Origin: Parahoeflea alexandrii
GTDB taxonomy: Bacteria; Pseudomonadota; Alphaproteobacteria; Rhizobiales; Rhizobiaceae
DNA length: 64,000 bases
Direction of reading: 5' to 3'
Assembly (NCBI RefSeq): GCF_024105735.1
Contig: NZ_JAAAML010000004.1
Location: forward strand, 310,001 to 374,000
The stretch's first letter is position 1. The number at the start of each line of letters is the position of its first letter. The notes beneath the pieces are model-generated. The model was not told where the DNA came from and did no database searches. It was given only the letters and a program-made list of their open reading frames with translations. Shown piece after piece: positions 16,360 to 27,283 of the stretch. The position numbers and the translations under genes were made by a program.

Positions 16360-17073
16360 TCAATAGCCGAGATAGGCGGCGCGGATTGTTTCGTTGTCGC
16401 GGATTTCCGCGGCGGTACCCGACATCACGATGCCGCCGGTTTCAAGGACGAAGGCGGTGTCGGCCAGTTCGAGAACCACACCGGCGTTCTGCTCGACGAT
16501 CAGCATGGCGACATCCTCCTCCTCGTTGACCTTGCGCAGGATCGAGAACATTTCCTGGACGATCATCGGGGCCAGACCAAAGGAGGGCTCGTCCAGAAGC
16601 ATCAGGCGCGGCCGGAGCATCAGCGCCCGGGCGATAGCCAGCATCTGCTGCTCGCCGCCTGACAGGGTGCCTGCCTGCTGGGCGCGGCGTTCGCGAAGCC
16701 GCGGAAACCAGTGATAGACCTGCTCCATGTCACGCGCGATCTCGGCCCGGGAGCTGCGCGTCATGGCCCCGCATTCGAGGTTTTCTTCGGTGGTCAGGCC
16801 GGTAAAGGTGCCGCGGCCCTCGGGAACATGCGCCACACCCATGCGGACGATTTCCTCGGTCGCCTTGCTGCCGATATCATTGCCGTCATAGCGGATGGTG
16901 CCGGATCGCTTGATCATGCCACACAGGGCACGGAGCGTCGTGGTCTTGCCGGCGCCATTGGCACCCAGAAGCGTCGAGATACCGCCCTTCTCGACGGAGA
17001 AATCAAGACCGTGCAAGACCCGGAAATCGCCATAGGAGGCGTGAAGGCCGGTGACTTCGAGTAACTTGCTCAT
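16360..17073 (-). CDS. livF: Liv-type ABC transporter ATPase
   Basis: 237 residues, a single ABC cassette: Walker A LLGANGAGKTT near 35, signature LSGGEQQML near 137 and Walker B LMLLDEPSFGLAP near 157. The LivF-specific FPRLRERRAQQAGTLSGGEQ run separates it from LivG. The ATG overlaps the livG stop (ATGA), so the two ATPase subunits are coupled and should be made in equal amounts. Confidence 0.92.
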   Translation of the reverse strand: MSKLLEVTGLHASYGDFRVLHGLDFSVEKGGISTLLGANGAGKTTTLRALCGMIKRSGTIRYDGNDIGSKATEEIVRMGVAHVPEGRGTFTGLTTEENLECGAMTRSSRAEIARDMEQVYHWFPRLRERRAQQAGTLSGGEQQMLAIARALMLRPRLMLLDEPSFGLAPMIVQEMFSILRKVNEEEDVAMLIVEQNAGVVLELADTAFVLETGGIVMSGTAAEIRDNETIRAAYLGY

Positions 17074-17861
17074 TCGGACTGGCCTCCCAGATATGCGGCA
17101 ATCACGTCAGGATTTTGCTGAACCTCGGCCGGCGTGCCCTCGGCAATCTTGCGGCCGAAGCTGAGGACAACGACCTTGTCCGATATCGACATCACCAGGC
17201 CCATGTGATGTTCGACCAGCAGGACGGTGACACCGCGATCATCGCGGATGTGCTGGATGAGGCGGCCAAGCTCGCCCACCTCGTCATGATTGAGACCGCC
17301 GGCCGGTTCGTCGAGCAACAGCACGCCGGGACGGGCGGCAAGCGCGCGGGCAATCTCAACCCGCTTGCGGGTTCCGAACGGCAAGCCGTCCACCGGAAGA
17401 TCTGCGACGCTGCCCAGTTCGAGATACTCGATCAGTTCGCTGACAGTGGCGTCGACCTCGGCCTCCTGGCGGCGAACCCAAGGCAGGCGCAGCGCATCGG
17501 AGAAGAAATCGCTGCGGCTGTTGGCATGGGCGCCGACGCGGATATTGTCACGCACGGACATGCGCTGGAACAGCGCCACATTCTGGAACGAGCGGCCGAT
17601 GCCGACCGCTGGCATCTCGTGCGCTTTCTTTGCCAAGACCGATTTGCCATCATAGAGAATGTCACCCGATGCCGGGGTGTAAAGCCGGCTGAGGCAGTTG
17701 AACAGCGTGGTCTTGCCCGCTCCATTGGGGCCGATCAGACCCAGAATCTGCCCCTTGTGCAGCTCGAAGGCGATGCCGTCCAGCGCCACGATTCCGCCAA
17801 ATCGCACGACGACGTCGCGCACGGCAAGTTGGGGTGGCGAACTGACGGGTTGAGCTTGCAT
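17070..17861 (-). CDS. livG: Liv-type ABC transporter ATPase
   Basis: 263 residues. Walker A LIGPNGAGKTTLFNCLSRL near 37 and Walker B LLLDEPAGGLNHDE near 165 match LivG, and GIGRSFQNVALFQRMSV near 87 is the LivG Q-loop region. The usual LSGG signature reads LPFGTRKRVEIARAL, as in many LivG proteins. Start overlaps the IclR gene's stop (TGATG), so regulator and transporter are one transcription unit. Confidence 0.92.
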   Translation of the reverse strand: MQAQPVSSPPQLAVRDVVVRFGGIVALDGIAFELHKGQILGLIGPNGAGKTTLFNCLSRLYTPASGDILYDGKSVLAKKAHEMPAVGIGRSFQNVALFQRMSVRDNIRVGAHANSRSDFFSDALRLPWVRRQEAEVDATVSELIEYLELGSVADLPVDGLPFGTRKRVEIARALAARPGVLLLDEPAGGLNHDEVGELGRLIQHIRDDRGVTVLLVEHHMGLVMSISDKVVVLSFGRKIAEGTPAEVQQNPDVIAAYLGGQSE

Positions 17862-18772
17862 CAGGGACCTCCATGCTCCGGTCTGTTTTCATGCATGCCA
17901 GCAGTTCGTGCCGCGGGCATCCAGTTGTGATCCGGCCGAAGCGGCCGTTTTCCGTTCAGGGCATCATCGACAACGCGGACGAGTGACGCCATCACCGGAC
18001 CGACCTCGTTGTAGAGGCGTTCAGGCGGGAAATGATGGGGTGGCGCACCGCAATTGAAGGCGTAGGTTCCCGATCCGTCGGCAGCGACCAGGGGCGCGCC
18101 TGCGGCGTAGATGTCGGGCCGCCACTCACCGGTGGAAACGACAAAGCCGAACTGCTCGTAATCAGCCATGGCCTTGTCCATGGTCTTGCGCATCAGCATG
18201 CCCTTTTCGGGATGCTTCTCGACGGCGGCGAGCACATGCTCCTCGCGTTCCGCTTCGGGCAAGGTGACGAGCAGCGCGCGGCCCATGGCGGTTTCGACCA
18301 GCGGGATGCGCGAACCGATTTCGAGCTGCACGGTAAATGTCGCGGAGCCGCGAGAAATTCCGACGTAAAGTGCCTTGTTGCGATCGAGCACACCAAGCGC
18401 AACCGGCGCCGCAAGCACTTCCGCGGCCTGGTCCATGAAGTCGCGGGCGACGTGACGAATGCCGAGATTGGCGAGCGCCGCATAACCCAGCGTGATGGTG
18501 CCGGGAGCAAGCTGGTATTTGCCGAGCCTCGGGATCTGCATCAGATAGCCGAGTTCGCACAGCGTATAAGTAAGGCGGGTCACGGTCGGCTTGGGCAGTC
18601 CGGTGCGCTCCGCAATCTCCTGATTGCTCAGAAATCCGTCGCGTGGATGGAAGCAGCGCAGCACTTCAAGCCCCCGCGCAAGCGCGGTCACGAACTTGCG
18701 GTTGCCGTCGTGGCCAAGGCTCGATTTTTCAGCGACAACGCCGTCAGCGTTGCCACGTGCATTGGCTGTCAT
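17861..18772 (-). CDS. IclR-family transcriptional regulator
   Basis: 303 residues. An N-terminal winged helix (LSNQEIAERTGLPKPTVTRL, about 55-75) is followed by the IclR effector domain with ALGVLDRNKALYVGISRGSA and IPLVETAMGRALL. The ATG at 18772 has GGGAGGAG upstream; a longer reading frame upstream lacks a ribosome site. The gene leads the liv operon and is divergent from the pim-like operon, so it likely controls both. In PcaR/PobR-type relatives the effector is an aromatic or carboxylic acid; here it is presumably the imported acid or its CoA thioester. Confidence 0.9.
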   Translation of the reverse strand: MTANARGNADGVVAEKSSLGHDGNRKFVTALARGLEVLRCFHPRDGFLSNQEIAERTGLPKPTVTRLTYTLCELGYLMQIPRLGKYQLAPGTITLGYAALANLGIRHVARDFMDQAAEVLAAPVALGVLDRNKALYVGISRGSATFTVQLEIGSRIPLVETAMGRALLVTLPEAEREEHVLAAVEKHPEKGMLMRKTMDKAMADYEQFGFVVSTGEWRPDIYAAGAPLVAADGSGTYAFNCGAPPHHFPPERLYNEVGPVMASLVRVVDDALNGKRPLRPDHNWMPAARTAGMHENRPEHGGP

Positions 18773-18843
18773 GCAGCCGCTCCTCCCTTTGTTGACAAAC
18801 AATCCATCACATTCTAGCAGAGAGGTCAAATAATAAAATTGAA

Positions 18844-18858
18844 TTTCGCACTGCGAAA
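18844..18858. promoter_or_regulatory. Perfect palindrome, probable IclR operator between the divergent liv and pim-like operons
   Basis: TTTCGCA and TGCGAAA flank a single central C (15 bases). It lies in the 107-base divergent intergenic region, 22 bases before the hydrolase start. On the minus strand TTGACA-like and AT-rich sequence (18790-18840) is available for the liv promoter. IclR boxes are commonly short palindromes with TTC/GAA arms, so assignment to the adjacent IclR is reasonable but unproven. Confidence 0.55.
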
Positions 18859-18879
18859 CTGGGAGGTTGTTTGCGGACG

Positions 18880-19800
18880 ATGGAGGAGGCCAGATCCGTA
18901 CATGAAACGACCGGCGGGAGCCCTGAAACGGCCCTGCCCGAGTGGTCGAGCCATGCCGCCTTCAGGCCGGTGGCCGAGCTGGACCGCGCTGCACGCCGGA
19001 CAGAGGTCGCAACCGACGAAGGCTTTGCGGTCTGGCGCGAATGGGGCTCGGGCCCGGCGCTGGTGATGCTGCATGGCGGCGCCGGATCGTGGAGCCATTT
19101 CTTCCGTCAGATCAGCTTCCTTGCACAGGATTACCGGGTGATTGTGCCAGACCTTCCGGGTTTTGGCGATTCGGCCGATTGCAACCGCGACGCTGATCCG
19201 CACCGGATGGCCCGCATTCTTGTCGCCGGGATCGACCGGCTGATCGGGGCCGAGCGGTTCTACCAGGTCGGGTTCTCCTATGGCGGCATCATCGGCAGCT
19301 TCGTGTCACGCCTGGTCGGGCCGAGGATTGGCGGCTTCGTGATCGTCGGCGGTGTCGGCTTCGAGGCGCGGCGGCATGATGTGACGCTGTCGAGCTGGCG
19401 TCACATTCCGGATGCCGGGCAGCGCCGCGCCATCCACAGGGACAATTTGCTGGCAATCATGATCGCCGACCCGGCGCGGATCGATGATACGGCCATCCTG
19501 ATCCAGCAATCCAATGCCGAGCGTTCGCGTCACGACACCCGCCCGACAGCCCGGACCAAGCCGCTGACCGCAAATCTCGATGCAAGCCGGGTCCCGCTGG
19601 CGACCATCTGGGGCGGCCACGACCAGCTCGCCGCGCCCTATTTTGAGGAACGTCGCGCATGGCTTCTGGTGCGCGATCCGGAAGCATCGTTCAAGCTTGT
19701 TGACGATGCCGGTCACTGGGTTCAGTACGAAGCCGCAGACGCGTTCAATGCGGCATTGACAGATTGCCTCCGCTCGTTTGCACAACGGGCGGACAAATGA
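18880..19800 (+). CDS. Alpha/beta hydrolase
   Basis: About 306 residues. The fold is shown by the oxyanion segment LHGGAGSWSHFFRQ near 65, the nucleophile elbow GFSYGG with serine near 130, an aspartate in TIWGGHD and the catalytic histidine in DDAGHWVQYE near 285. Such enzymes hydrolyse esters or C-C bonds of ring-cleavage products. As first gene ahead of a beta-oxidation operon it may open a cyclic or activated substrate before CoA ligation (inference). Start is uncertain: a TTG at 18871 lies four bases after GGGAGG, whereas the ATG used here lies thirteen bases after it. Confidence 0.8.
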   Translation: MEEARSVHETTGGSPETALPEWSSHAAFRPVAELDRAARRTEVATDEGFAVWREWGSGPALVMLHGGAGSWSHFFRQISFLAQDYRVIVPDLPGFGDSADCNRDADPHRMARILVAGIDRLIGAERFYQVGFSYGGIIGSFVSRLVGPRIGGFVIVGGVGFEARRHDVTLSSWRHIPDAGQRRAIHRDNLLAIMIADPARIDDTAILIQQSNAERSRHDTRPTARTKPLTANLDASRVPLATIWGGHDQLAAPYFEERRAWLLVRDPEASFKLVDDAGHWVQYEAADAFNAALTDCLRSFAQRADK

Positions 19801-19821
19801 ATTCATTTCTGGGAGGAAAAC

Positions 19822-21924
19822 ATGGCTGGTGATGTAACTTACTCGGTGGACGGGGCTGTCGCGGTGGTCACGATCAACAATCCACCGGTGAATGCCTTCG
19901 GCTTTGATGTCAGGCACGGCGTGATCGAGGCCATGAACCGGGCCGAGGCCGATCCGGACGTCACCTGCGTCGTGCTGACCGGCGGCGGCCGGACCTTCAG
20001 CGGCGGCGCCGACATCACCGAGTTCGGCAAGACGCCGCGCGAACCGTCGCTGCCCGACGTCAACACGCGCTGCGAAACCATGAGCAAGCCGGTGGTCGCG
20101 GCGATCCACGGCTTTGCCTTCGGCGGCGGGCTTGAGGTCTCCTTGTCCTGCCATGGCCGGATCGCCACCGCGGACGCCAAGCTGGCGCTTCCCGAAGTCA
20201 AGCTCGGCCTGATCCCCGGCGCCGGCGGGACCCAGCGGCTGCCGCGGCTGATCGGGCCCGAAGCAGCTCTCGACGTGATTGTGCCGGGCAACCCGGTTGG
20301 CGCCAAGAAGGCGCTTGAGGTCGGCATTCTCGACCGCGTCGCGGGCGAAGACCTTCTGGCCGATGCCAAGGCCTTTGCGCTTGAACTTGCGGCAGCGGAC
20401 GAAAAACCCTCGGCGCTGCGCGACCGCGAAGACAGGCTTGAAGCCGCGCGCCGCGACCCTTCGGCGCTTGATGCTCACGCCGCGACCCTGACCAAGAAAG
20501 CCCGCGGGCTCGAAGCTCCGCTTGCCTGTGTCCGCGCCGTGCGCATGGCGCTCGACACGCCGTTCGACGAGGCGCTGGCCAAGGAACGCGAAATCTTCAT
20601 CGAGCTGATGAACGGCGACCAGTCGAAGGCGCAGCGGCACCTGTTCTTTGCAGAGCGGGAGGCCAACAAGATCCCGGGCATCGACCGCGACGTGCGGCCG
20701 CGCAAGGTCAGCAAGGCCGCGGTGATAGGCGCCGGCACGATGGGCGGCGGCATCGCCATGGCGCTTGCCAATGGCGGCGTCCCGGTGACCATCCTGGAAA
20801 TGAACCAGGAAGCGATCGACCGCGGCATGGCGGTGATCCAGCGCAATTACGACACCTCGGTCAAGCGCGGCTCGATCTCCGCCGAGGAGCGCGACCGGCG
20901 GCTGGGGCGGCTGAGCACTACGACGGACTACAACGACATTGCCGATGCCGATCTGGTCATCGAGGCGGTGTTCGAGGAGATGTCGGTCAAGAAGGTGGTG
21001 TTCGGCAAGCTTGACGAGGTGATGAAGCCCGGCGCCATCCTCGCGTCCAACACCTCTTATCTCGATGTCGACGACATTGCCCAGATGACCAAGCGTCCGG
21101 CGGACGTGCTGGGGATGCATTTCTTCTCCCCGGCCAACGTGATGAAACTGCTCGAGATCGTGCGTGGCAAGGAGACTTCGCCGGACGTGATCGCCACCGC
21201 GCTGGCGCTGGGCAAGCAGATCGGCAAGGTGCCGGTGGTCGTCGGCGTCTGCCACGGCTTTGTCGGCAACCGCATGCTGTCGTCACGCTCGGCGGAGAAC
21301 GAATCGCTGCTGCTGGAAGGCGCCTCGCCGGCCGACGTCGACAAGGCGTTCCTCGATTTCGGCTTCTCGATGGGGCCGTTCGCGATGGGCGATCTCGCAG
21401 GTCTCGATATCGGCTGGCGGACCCGCAAGTCGCTTGGCCAGACCGCTGCGATCGGTGACGCGCTCTGCGAAGCGGGACGTTTCGGCCAGAAGACCGGCAA
21501 GGGATTTTACAGCTACGAGGACGGGCCGCGCGATGCGAAGCCCGATCCCTGGGTCGACGCGCTGATTGCGGAAAAGGCCAAGGAACTCGGCGTCAACCGG
21601 CGCAACATCAGCGCAGACGAGATCGTTGAGCGGACGATCTACCCGATGATCAACGAGGGCGCCAGGATCCTCGAAGAAGGTATCGCGCTCCGGCCGTCCG
21701 ACATCGACATCGTCTGGATCAACGGCTACGCCTTCCCGATCGGCAAGGGCGGGCCGATGTTCTGGGCGGAGCAGGCTGGCCTTGAGCACATCGTCGAGCG
21801 GCTTGAATTCTGGCATGGCAAGACCGGCAATCCGGTGTTCGAACCTGCGGCACTGTTGCGCAAGGCGGCGAAGGAAGGCAGTTCGCTGGCATCCGCGATG
21901 GCCGGCAAGGACGATGTCGCATGA
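19822..21924 (+). CDS. pimF: Trifunctional-type enoyl-CoA hydratase / 3-hydroxyacyl-CoA dehydrogenase (PimF/FadJ-like)
   Basis: 700 residues. The N-terminal crotonase domain (1-280) has the oxyanion and acid residues in AFGGGLEVSLSC and LPEVKLGLIPGAGGTQR. The dehydrogenase half begins with the NAD motif AVIGAGTMGGGIAMALANGG near 298 and has the catalytic His-Glu pair in GMHFFSPANVMKLLEIV near 432. Together they hydrate enoyl-CoA and oxidise the hydroxyacyl-CoA. Size and position (followed by ligase, thiolase and two acyl-CoA dehydrogenases) match PimF of the Rhodopseudomonas pimFABCDE dicarboxylate operon. Start has a strong GGGAGG site. Confidence 0.88.
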   Translation: MAGDVTYSVDGAVAVVTINNPPVNAFGFDVRHGVIEAMNRAEADPDVTCVVLTGGGRTFSGGADITEFGKTPREPSLPDVNTRCETMSKPVVAAIHGFAFGGGLEVSLSCHGRIATADAKLALPEVKLGLIPGAGGTQRLPRLIGPEAALDVIVPGNPVGAKKALEVGILDRVAGEDLLADAKAFALELAAADEKPSALRDREDRLEAARRDPSALDAHAATLTKKARGLEAPLACVRAVRMALDTPFDEALAKEREIFIELMNGDQSKAQRHLFFAEREANKIPGIDRDVRPRKVSKAAVIGAGTMGGGIAMALANGGVPVTILEMNQEAIDRGMAVIQRNYDTSVKRGSISAEERDRRLGRLSTTTDYNDIADADLVIEAVFEEMSVKKVVFGKLDEVMKPGAILASNTSYLDVDDIAQMTKRPADVLGMHFFSPANVMKLLEIVRGKETSPDVIATALALGKQIGKVPVVVGVCHGFVGNRMLSSRSAENESLLLEGASPADVDKAFLDFGFSMGPFAMGDLAGLDIGWRTRKSLGQTAAIGDALCEAGRFGQKTGKGFYSYEDGPRDAKPDPWVDALIAEKAKELGVNRRNISADEIVERTIYPMINEGARILEEGIALRPSDIDIVWINGYAFPIGKGGPMFWAEQAGLEHIVERLEFWHGKTGNPVFEPAALLRKAAKEGSSLASAMAGKDDVA

Positions 21925-23618
21925 CCGCCGGGCGGCATGCCTGGGAGGCTTCCTACCCGGACAACATGCGGTGGAATGCCCCGATCGTGACAGGCAGCCT
22001 TCCGGCGCTGCTTGAAGCCGCCGTTGCGGAATGTCCCGAGCGGAGCCTGCTGGAGTTTCGCGGCTGGTCGATGAGCTACAGCCAACTGCGCGATGAAGCG
22101 GAAGCCTTCGCCGCGGCGCTGCTGGCGGCGGGCCTTGCTAAGGACCAGACCGTGGCGCTGTTCCTGCCGAACACGCCCTGGCATCCGGTTGCCTTTTTCG
22201 GAACGTTGAAATCCTGCGCGCGGCTGGCGCATCTGTCGCCGCTGGATGCGCCGCGCGAACTGGCGCACAAGCTCACTGATTCAGGCGCGCGCACCATCGT
22301 GACGACCAATATCGGGGGCATGCTCGCAGGCGCGATCAAGTTGATGGAGGCGGGTCTCGCCGACCGGGTCATCGTTGGAGACGACAGCCGATTCGGGGGC
22401 GACAATCCGGCGCGGGAAGAGATCCCCGCGCGCGATGACGTGATCCGGTTCGACGCATTCTGCGCGAGCGGAGCAGCGCCCGGCGCATGGCCGGCAATCC
22501 GCGAAGACGATATCGCCTTGCTACAGTACACGGGCGGGACGACCGGACCGGCAAAGGGGGCGATGCTGACCCATGCCAACCTGACCGCGGCGGTCTCGAG
22601 CTACGACATCTGGTTCGAAGCACTCTACGGCGATCCGGAAGAGGGTGAGAAGGTTCTTTGCGTTCTGCCGCTGTTTCATATCTACGCGCTGACCACGATC
22701 CTGCTTCTGGGGATCAGGCGACGGGCCGAGATCGTGCTGCACATGCGGTTCGATGCGACCCAGGTGCTCAACGACATCCAGGCCAAGAAGATCACCACGT
22801 TCCCCGGCGTGCCGACGATGTGGATCGCGCTGGCCAATCACCCGGACCTGATGAAGACCGACCTCTCCTCGCTTGTGCGCTGCTCTTCCGGTGGCGCGCC
22901 GCTGCCGGTGGAAGTCGGTCAGCGGTTCGAAGGCCTGACCGGCCAGCGGCTCGCCGGCGGATGGGGCATGACCGAAACCTCGCCGGCAGGCACCAACCTG
23001 CTGCCGTTCGGCGAAGCCAAGCCCGGATCAATCGGCATGCCCTTGCCCGGCGTCGAATTGCAAGTGGTCGATCTCGACGATCCGCACCGGATCTTGGCCG
23101 TCGGCGAAGTCGGCGAACTCCGGGTGCGCGGCAAGAACGTGACGGCGGGCTACTGGAACAAGCCGGAAGAAAACAAGGTCGCGTTTGCCGACGGTTTCTT
23201 CCTCACCGGCGATGTTGGCTACATGGCGCCAGACGGCTATTTCTATATCGTCGACCGCAAGAAGGACATGATCATCTCGGGCGGCTTCAACGTCTATCCG
23301 CAGATGATCGAACAGGCGATCTACGAGCACCCGGCGGTGGGCGAATGCATCGTGCTGGGCATTGCGGACGAGTATCGCGGCGAGGCTGCGAAGGCTTTCG
23401 TCACGCTCAAACCGGGTGCCGAGCCGTTCTCGCTCGAAGAGCTGGTCACGTTTCTGCAGGACCGCCTCGGACGTCACGAACTGCCCGCGGCGCTGGAATT
23501 CCGGGACGAACTTCCCAAGACATCGGTCGGCAAGCTGTCGCGCAAGGAACTGCGCGACCTCGAAAGAGAAAAAGCCACACCCGGCCAGGCAGCCAAATCA
23601 TCAGACACTCCAAAGTGA
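21921..23618 (+). CDS. pimA: Acyl-CoA synthetase (AMP-forming; PimA-like dicarboxylate/fatty acid CoA ligase)
   Basis: 565 residues of the ANL superfamily. The AMP motif [13 protein letters not shown] near 196, the A5 motif [13 protein letters not shown] near 350, [16 protein letters not shown] near 450 and the catalytic lysine in [12 protein letters not shown] near 540 are all intact. It activates an organic acid to its CoA thioester at the cost of ATP to AMP. Its start overlaps the preceding stop (ATGA). Which acid it activates is not visible; operon order points to a medium-chain dicarboxylate. Confidence 0.88.
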   Translation: MTAGRHAWEASYPDNMRWNAPIVTGSLPALLEAAVAECPERSLLEFRGWSMSYSQLRDEAEAFAAALLAAGLAKDQTVALFLPNTPWHPVAFFGTLKSCARLAHLSPLDAPRELAHKLTDSGARTIVTTNIGGMLAGAIKLMEAGLADRVIVGDDSRFGGDNPAREEIPARDDVIRFDAFCASGAAPGAWPAIREDDIALLQYTGGTTGPAKGAMLTHANLTAAVSSYDIWFEALYGDPEEGEKVLCVLPLFHIYALTTILLLGIRRRAEIVLHMRFDATQVLNDIQAKKITTFPGVPTMWIALANHPDLMKTDLSSLVRCSSGGAPLPVEVGQRFEGLTGQRLAGGWGMTETSPAGTNLLPFGEAKPGSIGMPLPGVELQVVDLDDPHRILAVGEVGELRVRGKNVTAGYWNKPEENKVAFADGFFLTGDVGYMAPDGYFYIVDRKKDMIISGGFNVYPQMIEQAIYEHPAVGECIVLGIADEYRGEAAKAFVTLKPGAEPFSLEELVTFLQDRLGRHELPAALEFRDELPKTSVGKLSRKELRDLEREKATPGQAAKSSDTPK

Positions 23619-23629
23619 AGGAAACCGCA

Positions 23630-24814
<1,185 letters not shown>

Positions 24815-24826
24815 GGACGTTGAACC

Positions 24827-26029
24827 ATGGATCTGAGATTCACAGAAGACGAGCTGGCTTTCCGCGACGAGGTTAGGACATTTTTCCGGGAAGCCCTGCC
24901 GCCAAGCATCCGCGAGAACATTGTCGCGGGCCATCACACCAGCAAGGAAGAACTGGTCACCTGGACCCGGATCCTGCACGACAAGGGCTGGGCCGTGCCG
25001 CATTGGCCGGTCGAGCATGGCGGCACCGGCTGGAGCCCGATCAAGCAGTACATCTATCTTGAGGAAATGAGCCAGACACCGGCGCCGGCGCCGCTTGCCT
25101 TCGGCGTCAACATGGTGGGTCCGGTGATCTACACCTTCGGCAACGAGGCGCAGAAGAGCCGCTTCCTGCCTAGGATCGCATCACTTGAGGACTGGTGGTG
25201 TCAGGGCTTCTCCGAGCCGGGCTCGGGCTCGGACCTGGCCTCGCTGAAGACACGCGCCGTGCGTGACGGTGACGAGTATGTCGTCAACGGCCAGAAGACG
25301 TGGACGACGCTCGCCCAGTATGCCGACTGGATCTTCTGCCTGGTGCGGACCGATCCGGATGCGCGCAAACAGTCCGGCATCTCGTTCCTGCTGATCGACA
25401 TGAAGAGCCCGGGCATCACAGTACGTCCGATCCAGACGATCGATGGCGGCGTTGAGGTCAACGAGGTGTTCTTCGACGATGTCCGGGTTCCGGTCGAAAA
25501 TCTCGTCGGGGAAGAGAACAAGGGCTGGAACTATGCCAAGTTCCTGCTTGGCAACGAGCGTGTCAACATCGCCCGCGTCGGTGTCTCCAAGGAACGTATC
25601 CGCAGGATCAAGGAACTCGCCGCCCAACAGCGGGTCGGCGGCGAACGGATGATCGACCAGGCAGAGTTCCGCGAGAAGGTGGCCGCGGTTGAAGTGCGGC
25701 TGAAGGCGCTGGAGATGACCCAGCTTCGGGTGCTTGCCGGCGAGGCAAAGCGCGAGAAAGGTACGCAGGATCCGGCCAGTTCGATCCTGAAGATCAAGGG
25801 ATCGGAGATCCAGCAGGCAACGACGGAGTTGCTGATGGACGTCGTTGGCCCCTACGCCATGCCCTACATTCCGGAAGACGAGATCGACGGGCGCAACGAG
25901 CCGTCGATCGGACCTGACTGGGCTTCGACGATCGCGCCTGCCTATTTCAACACGCGCAAGGTGTCGATCTACGGCGGCTCCAACGAGATCCAGAAGAACA
26001 TCATCGCCAAGGCCATTCTCGGCCTCTAG
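24827..26029 (+). CDS. pimC: Acyl-CoA dehydrogenase, large subunit type (PimC-like)
   Basis: 400 residues. FAD-binding acyl-CoA dehydrogenase signatures include WWCQGFSEPGSGSDLASLKT near 126, the TWTTLAQYADWIFCLVRT segment and the C-terminal YGGSNEIQKNIIAKAI. The next gene encodes a second, 384-residue member; in the pim system PimC and PimD form a heteromeric dehydrogenase, whereas generic family members are homotetramers. It introduces the 2,3-double bond of the CoA thioester and passes electrons to ETF. Confidence 0.87.
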   Translation: MDLRFTEDELAFRDEVRTFFREALPPSIRENIVAGHHTSKEELVTWTRILHDKGWAVPHWPVEHGGTGWSPIKQYIYLEEMSQTPAPAPLAFGVNMVGPVIYTFGNEAQKSRFLPRIASLEDWWCQGFSEPGSGSDLASLKTRAVRDGDEYVVNGQKTWTTLAQYADWIFCLVRTDPDARKQSGISFLLIDMKSPGITVRPIQTIDGGVEVNEVFFDDVRVPVENLVGEENKGWNYAKFLLGNERVNIARVGVSKERIRRIKELAAQQRVGGERMIDQAEFREKVAAVEVRLKALEMTQLRVLAGEAKREKGTQDPASSILKIKGSEIQQATTELLMDVVGPYAMPYIPEDEIDGRNEPSIGPDWASTIAPAYFNTRKVSIYGGSNEIQKNIIAKAILGL

Positions 26030-26107
26030 CACGGGACAGCATTCAGGGCCTGGAAACGGGCCCGCAATTCGGCGCCGGCGCGACCGGCCTGTCGGGAGAA
26101 CACCAAG

Positions 26108-27262
26108 ATGGATTTTGACCTTTCCGAAGAACAGACCATGCTGAAGGACAGCGTGGAGCGCCTGCTCAAGGACCAGTACGGTTTCGAGGCGCGCGGCAAG
26201 TATCGCGCCGGTGACACCGGCTTCAGCGAGAAGATGTGGAACCAGTATGCCGAACTGGGGCTGCTGGCGCTGCCGTTCGCGGAGGAAGACGGTGGTATCG
26301 GCGGCGGCGCCACCGAAACCATGATCGTCATGGAGGCGTTCGGAAAGGCGCTGATCCTGGAGCCGTTCTTTGCCAGCGTGATCCTCGCCGGCGGGGTGCT
26401 GCGCCACGCCGGTAATGGCGAGCAGAAATCGGCGCTCATCCCGGGCATTGCCGACGGCAGCCTCACGATGGCGCTGGCCTGCGCAGAGCCCCAGGGGCGC
26501 TATGATTTGTTCGACGTCGAAACATCTGCGAGGAAGAATGGCGACGGCTGGGTGATCGACGGCAAGAAGGCGCTGGTGCTGCATGGCGACAGCGTCGGCA
26601 AGCTCATCGTCTCGGCGCGGACGTCGGGGGGGGCACGCGATGAAGACGGGATCTCGCTGTTCATCGTCGATGCGGGTGCCGACGGGGTCTCGCGCCATGG
26701 CTATCCGACCCAGGACGGGCTGCGCGCCGCCGAAATCACGCTGCAATCGGTCAAGGTTGGCGCGGATGCGCTGATCGGCAGCGAGGGCAGCGCCTGGCCG
26801 GTAATTTCGCGTGTCGCCGACGAAGCCGTTGCAGCACTCTGCGCCGAGGCCGTGGGATGCTTCGAGAAGATGCACGAGCTGACGCTCGAGTACCTGAAGA
26901 CCCGCAGCCAGTTCGGCACCACCATCGGCTCTTTCCAGGCGTTGCAGCACCGCGCGGTCGACATGTTCGTCGAACTCGAACAGTCACGCTCGATGACCAT
27001 GTATGCCAGCATGCTGGCGACCGGCGACGACGCGGTGGAACGGGCCAGGGCGGTTTCGGCGGCCAAGGTGCAGATCGGCGAATCCGCCAAGATCATCGGC
27101 CGCGAGGCGATCCAGCTGCATGGCGGTGTCGGCATGACGATGGAATATGCGATCGGCCACTACTTCAAGCGGACCACGATGATCGACATCCTGTTCGGGG
27201 ACGCCAACCATCACCTCAAGCGCCTCGCCCAGATGGATGGCCTGATCCGCGAAGATGCCTGA
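26108..27262 (+). CDS. pimD: Acyl-CoA dehydrogenase, small subunit type (PimD-like)
   Basis: 384 residues. The N-terminal DFDLSEEQTMLKDSVERLLK, the LACAEPQGRYDLFDVET segment in place of the usual SEPGxGSD loop, and LHGGVGMTMEYAIGHYFKR near the end mark it as the divergent partner subunit. Lack of the standard substrate loop supports a heteromer with the preceding gene product. A GGGAGAA site precedes the ATG. The 78-base gap before it holds no other gene. Confidence 0.85.
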   Translation: MDFDLSEEQTMLKDSVERLLKDQYGFEARGKYRAGDTGFSEKMWNQYAELGLLALPFAEEDGGIGGGATETMIVMEAFGKALILEPFFASVILAGGVLRHAGNGEQKSALIPGIADGSLTMALACAEPQGRYDLFDVETSARKNGDGWVIDGKKALVLHGDSVGKLIVSARTSGGARDEDGISLFIVDAGADGVSRHGYPTQDGLRAAEITLQSVKVGADALIGSEGSAWPVISRVADEAVAALCAEAVGCFEKMHELTLEYLKTRSQFGTTIGSFQALQHRAVDMFVELEQSRSMTMYASMLATGDDAVERARAVSAAKVQIGESAKIIGREAIQLHGGVGMTMEYAIGHYFKRTTMIDILFGDANHHLKRLAQMDGLIREDA

Positions 27263-27283
27263 CCCCTTGGAGAGAACCGCGCC

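Noticed and set aside
14988-16529. 513-residue open frame opposite livM/livH
   Set aside because: Histidine/aspartate-rich shadow of membrane-protein codons with no recognisable domain.
13174-17861. Leucine/isoleucine/valine transport as the role of the liv-type operon
   Set aside because: The importer is co-transcribed with an IclR regulator and faces an acid degradation operon, so an acid ligand is more likely; amino acids cannot be ruled out.
19306-21255. 649-residue open frame opposite the PimF-like gene
   Set aside because: Covers two convincing plus-strand genes and lacks any motif.
25181-26950. 589-residue open frame opposite the acyl-CoA dehydrogenases
   Set aside because: Crosses two real genes and their intergenic gap; no domain.
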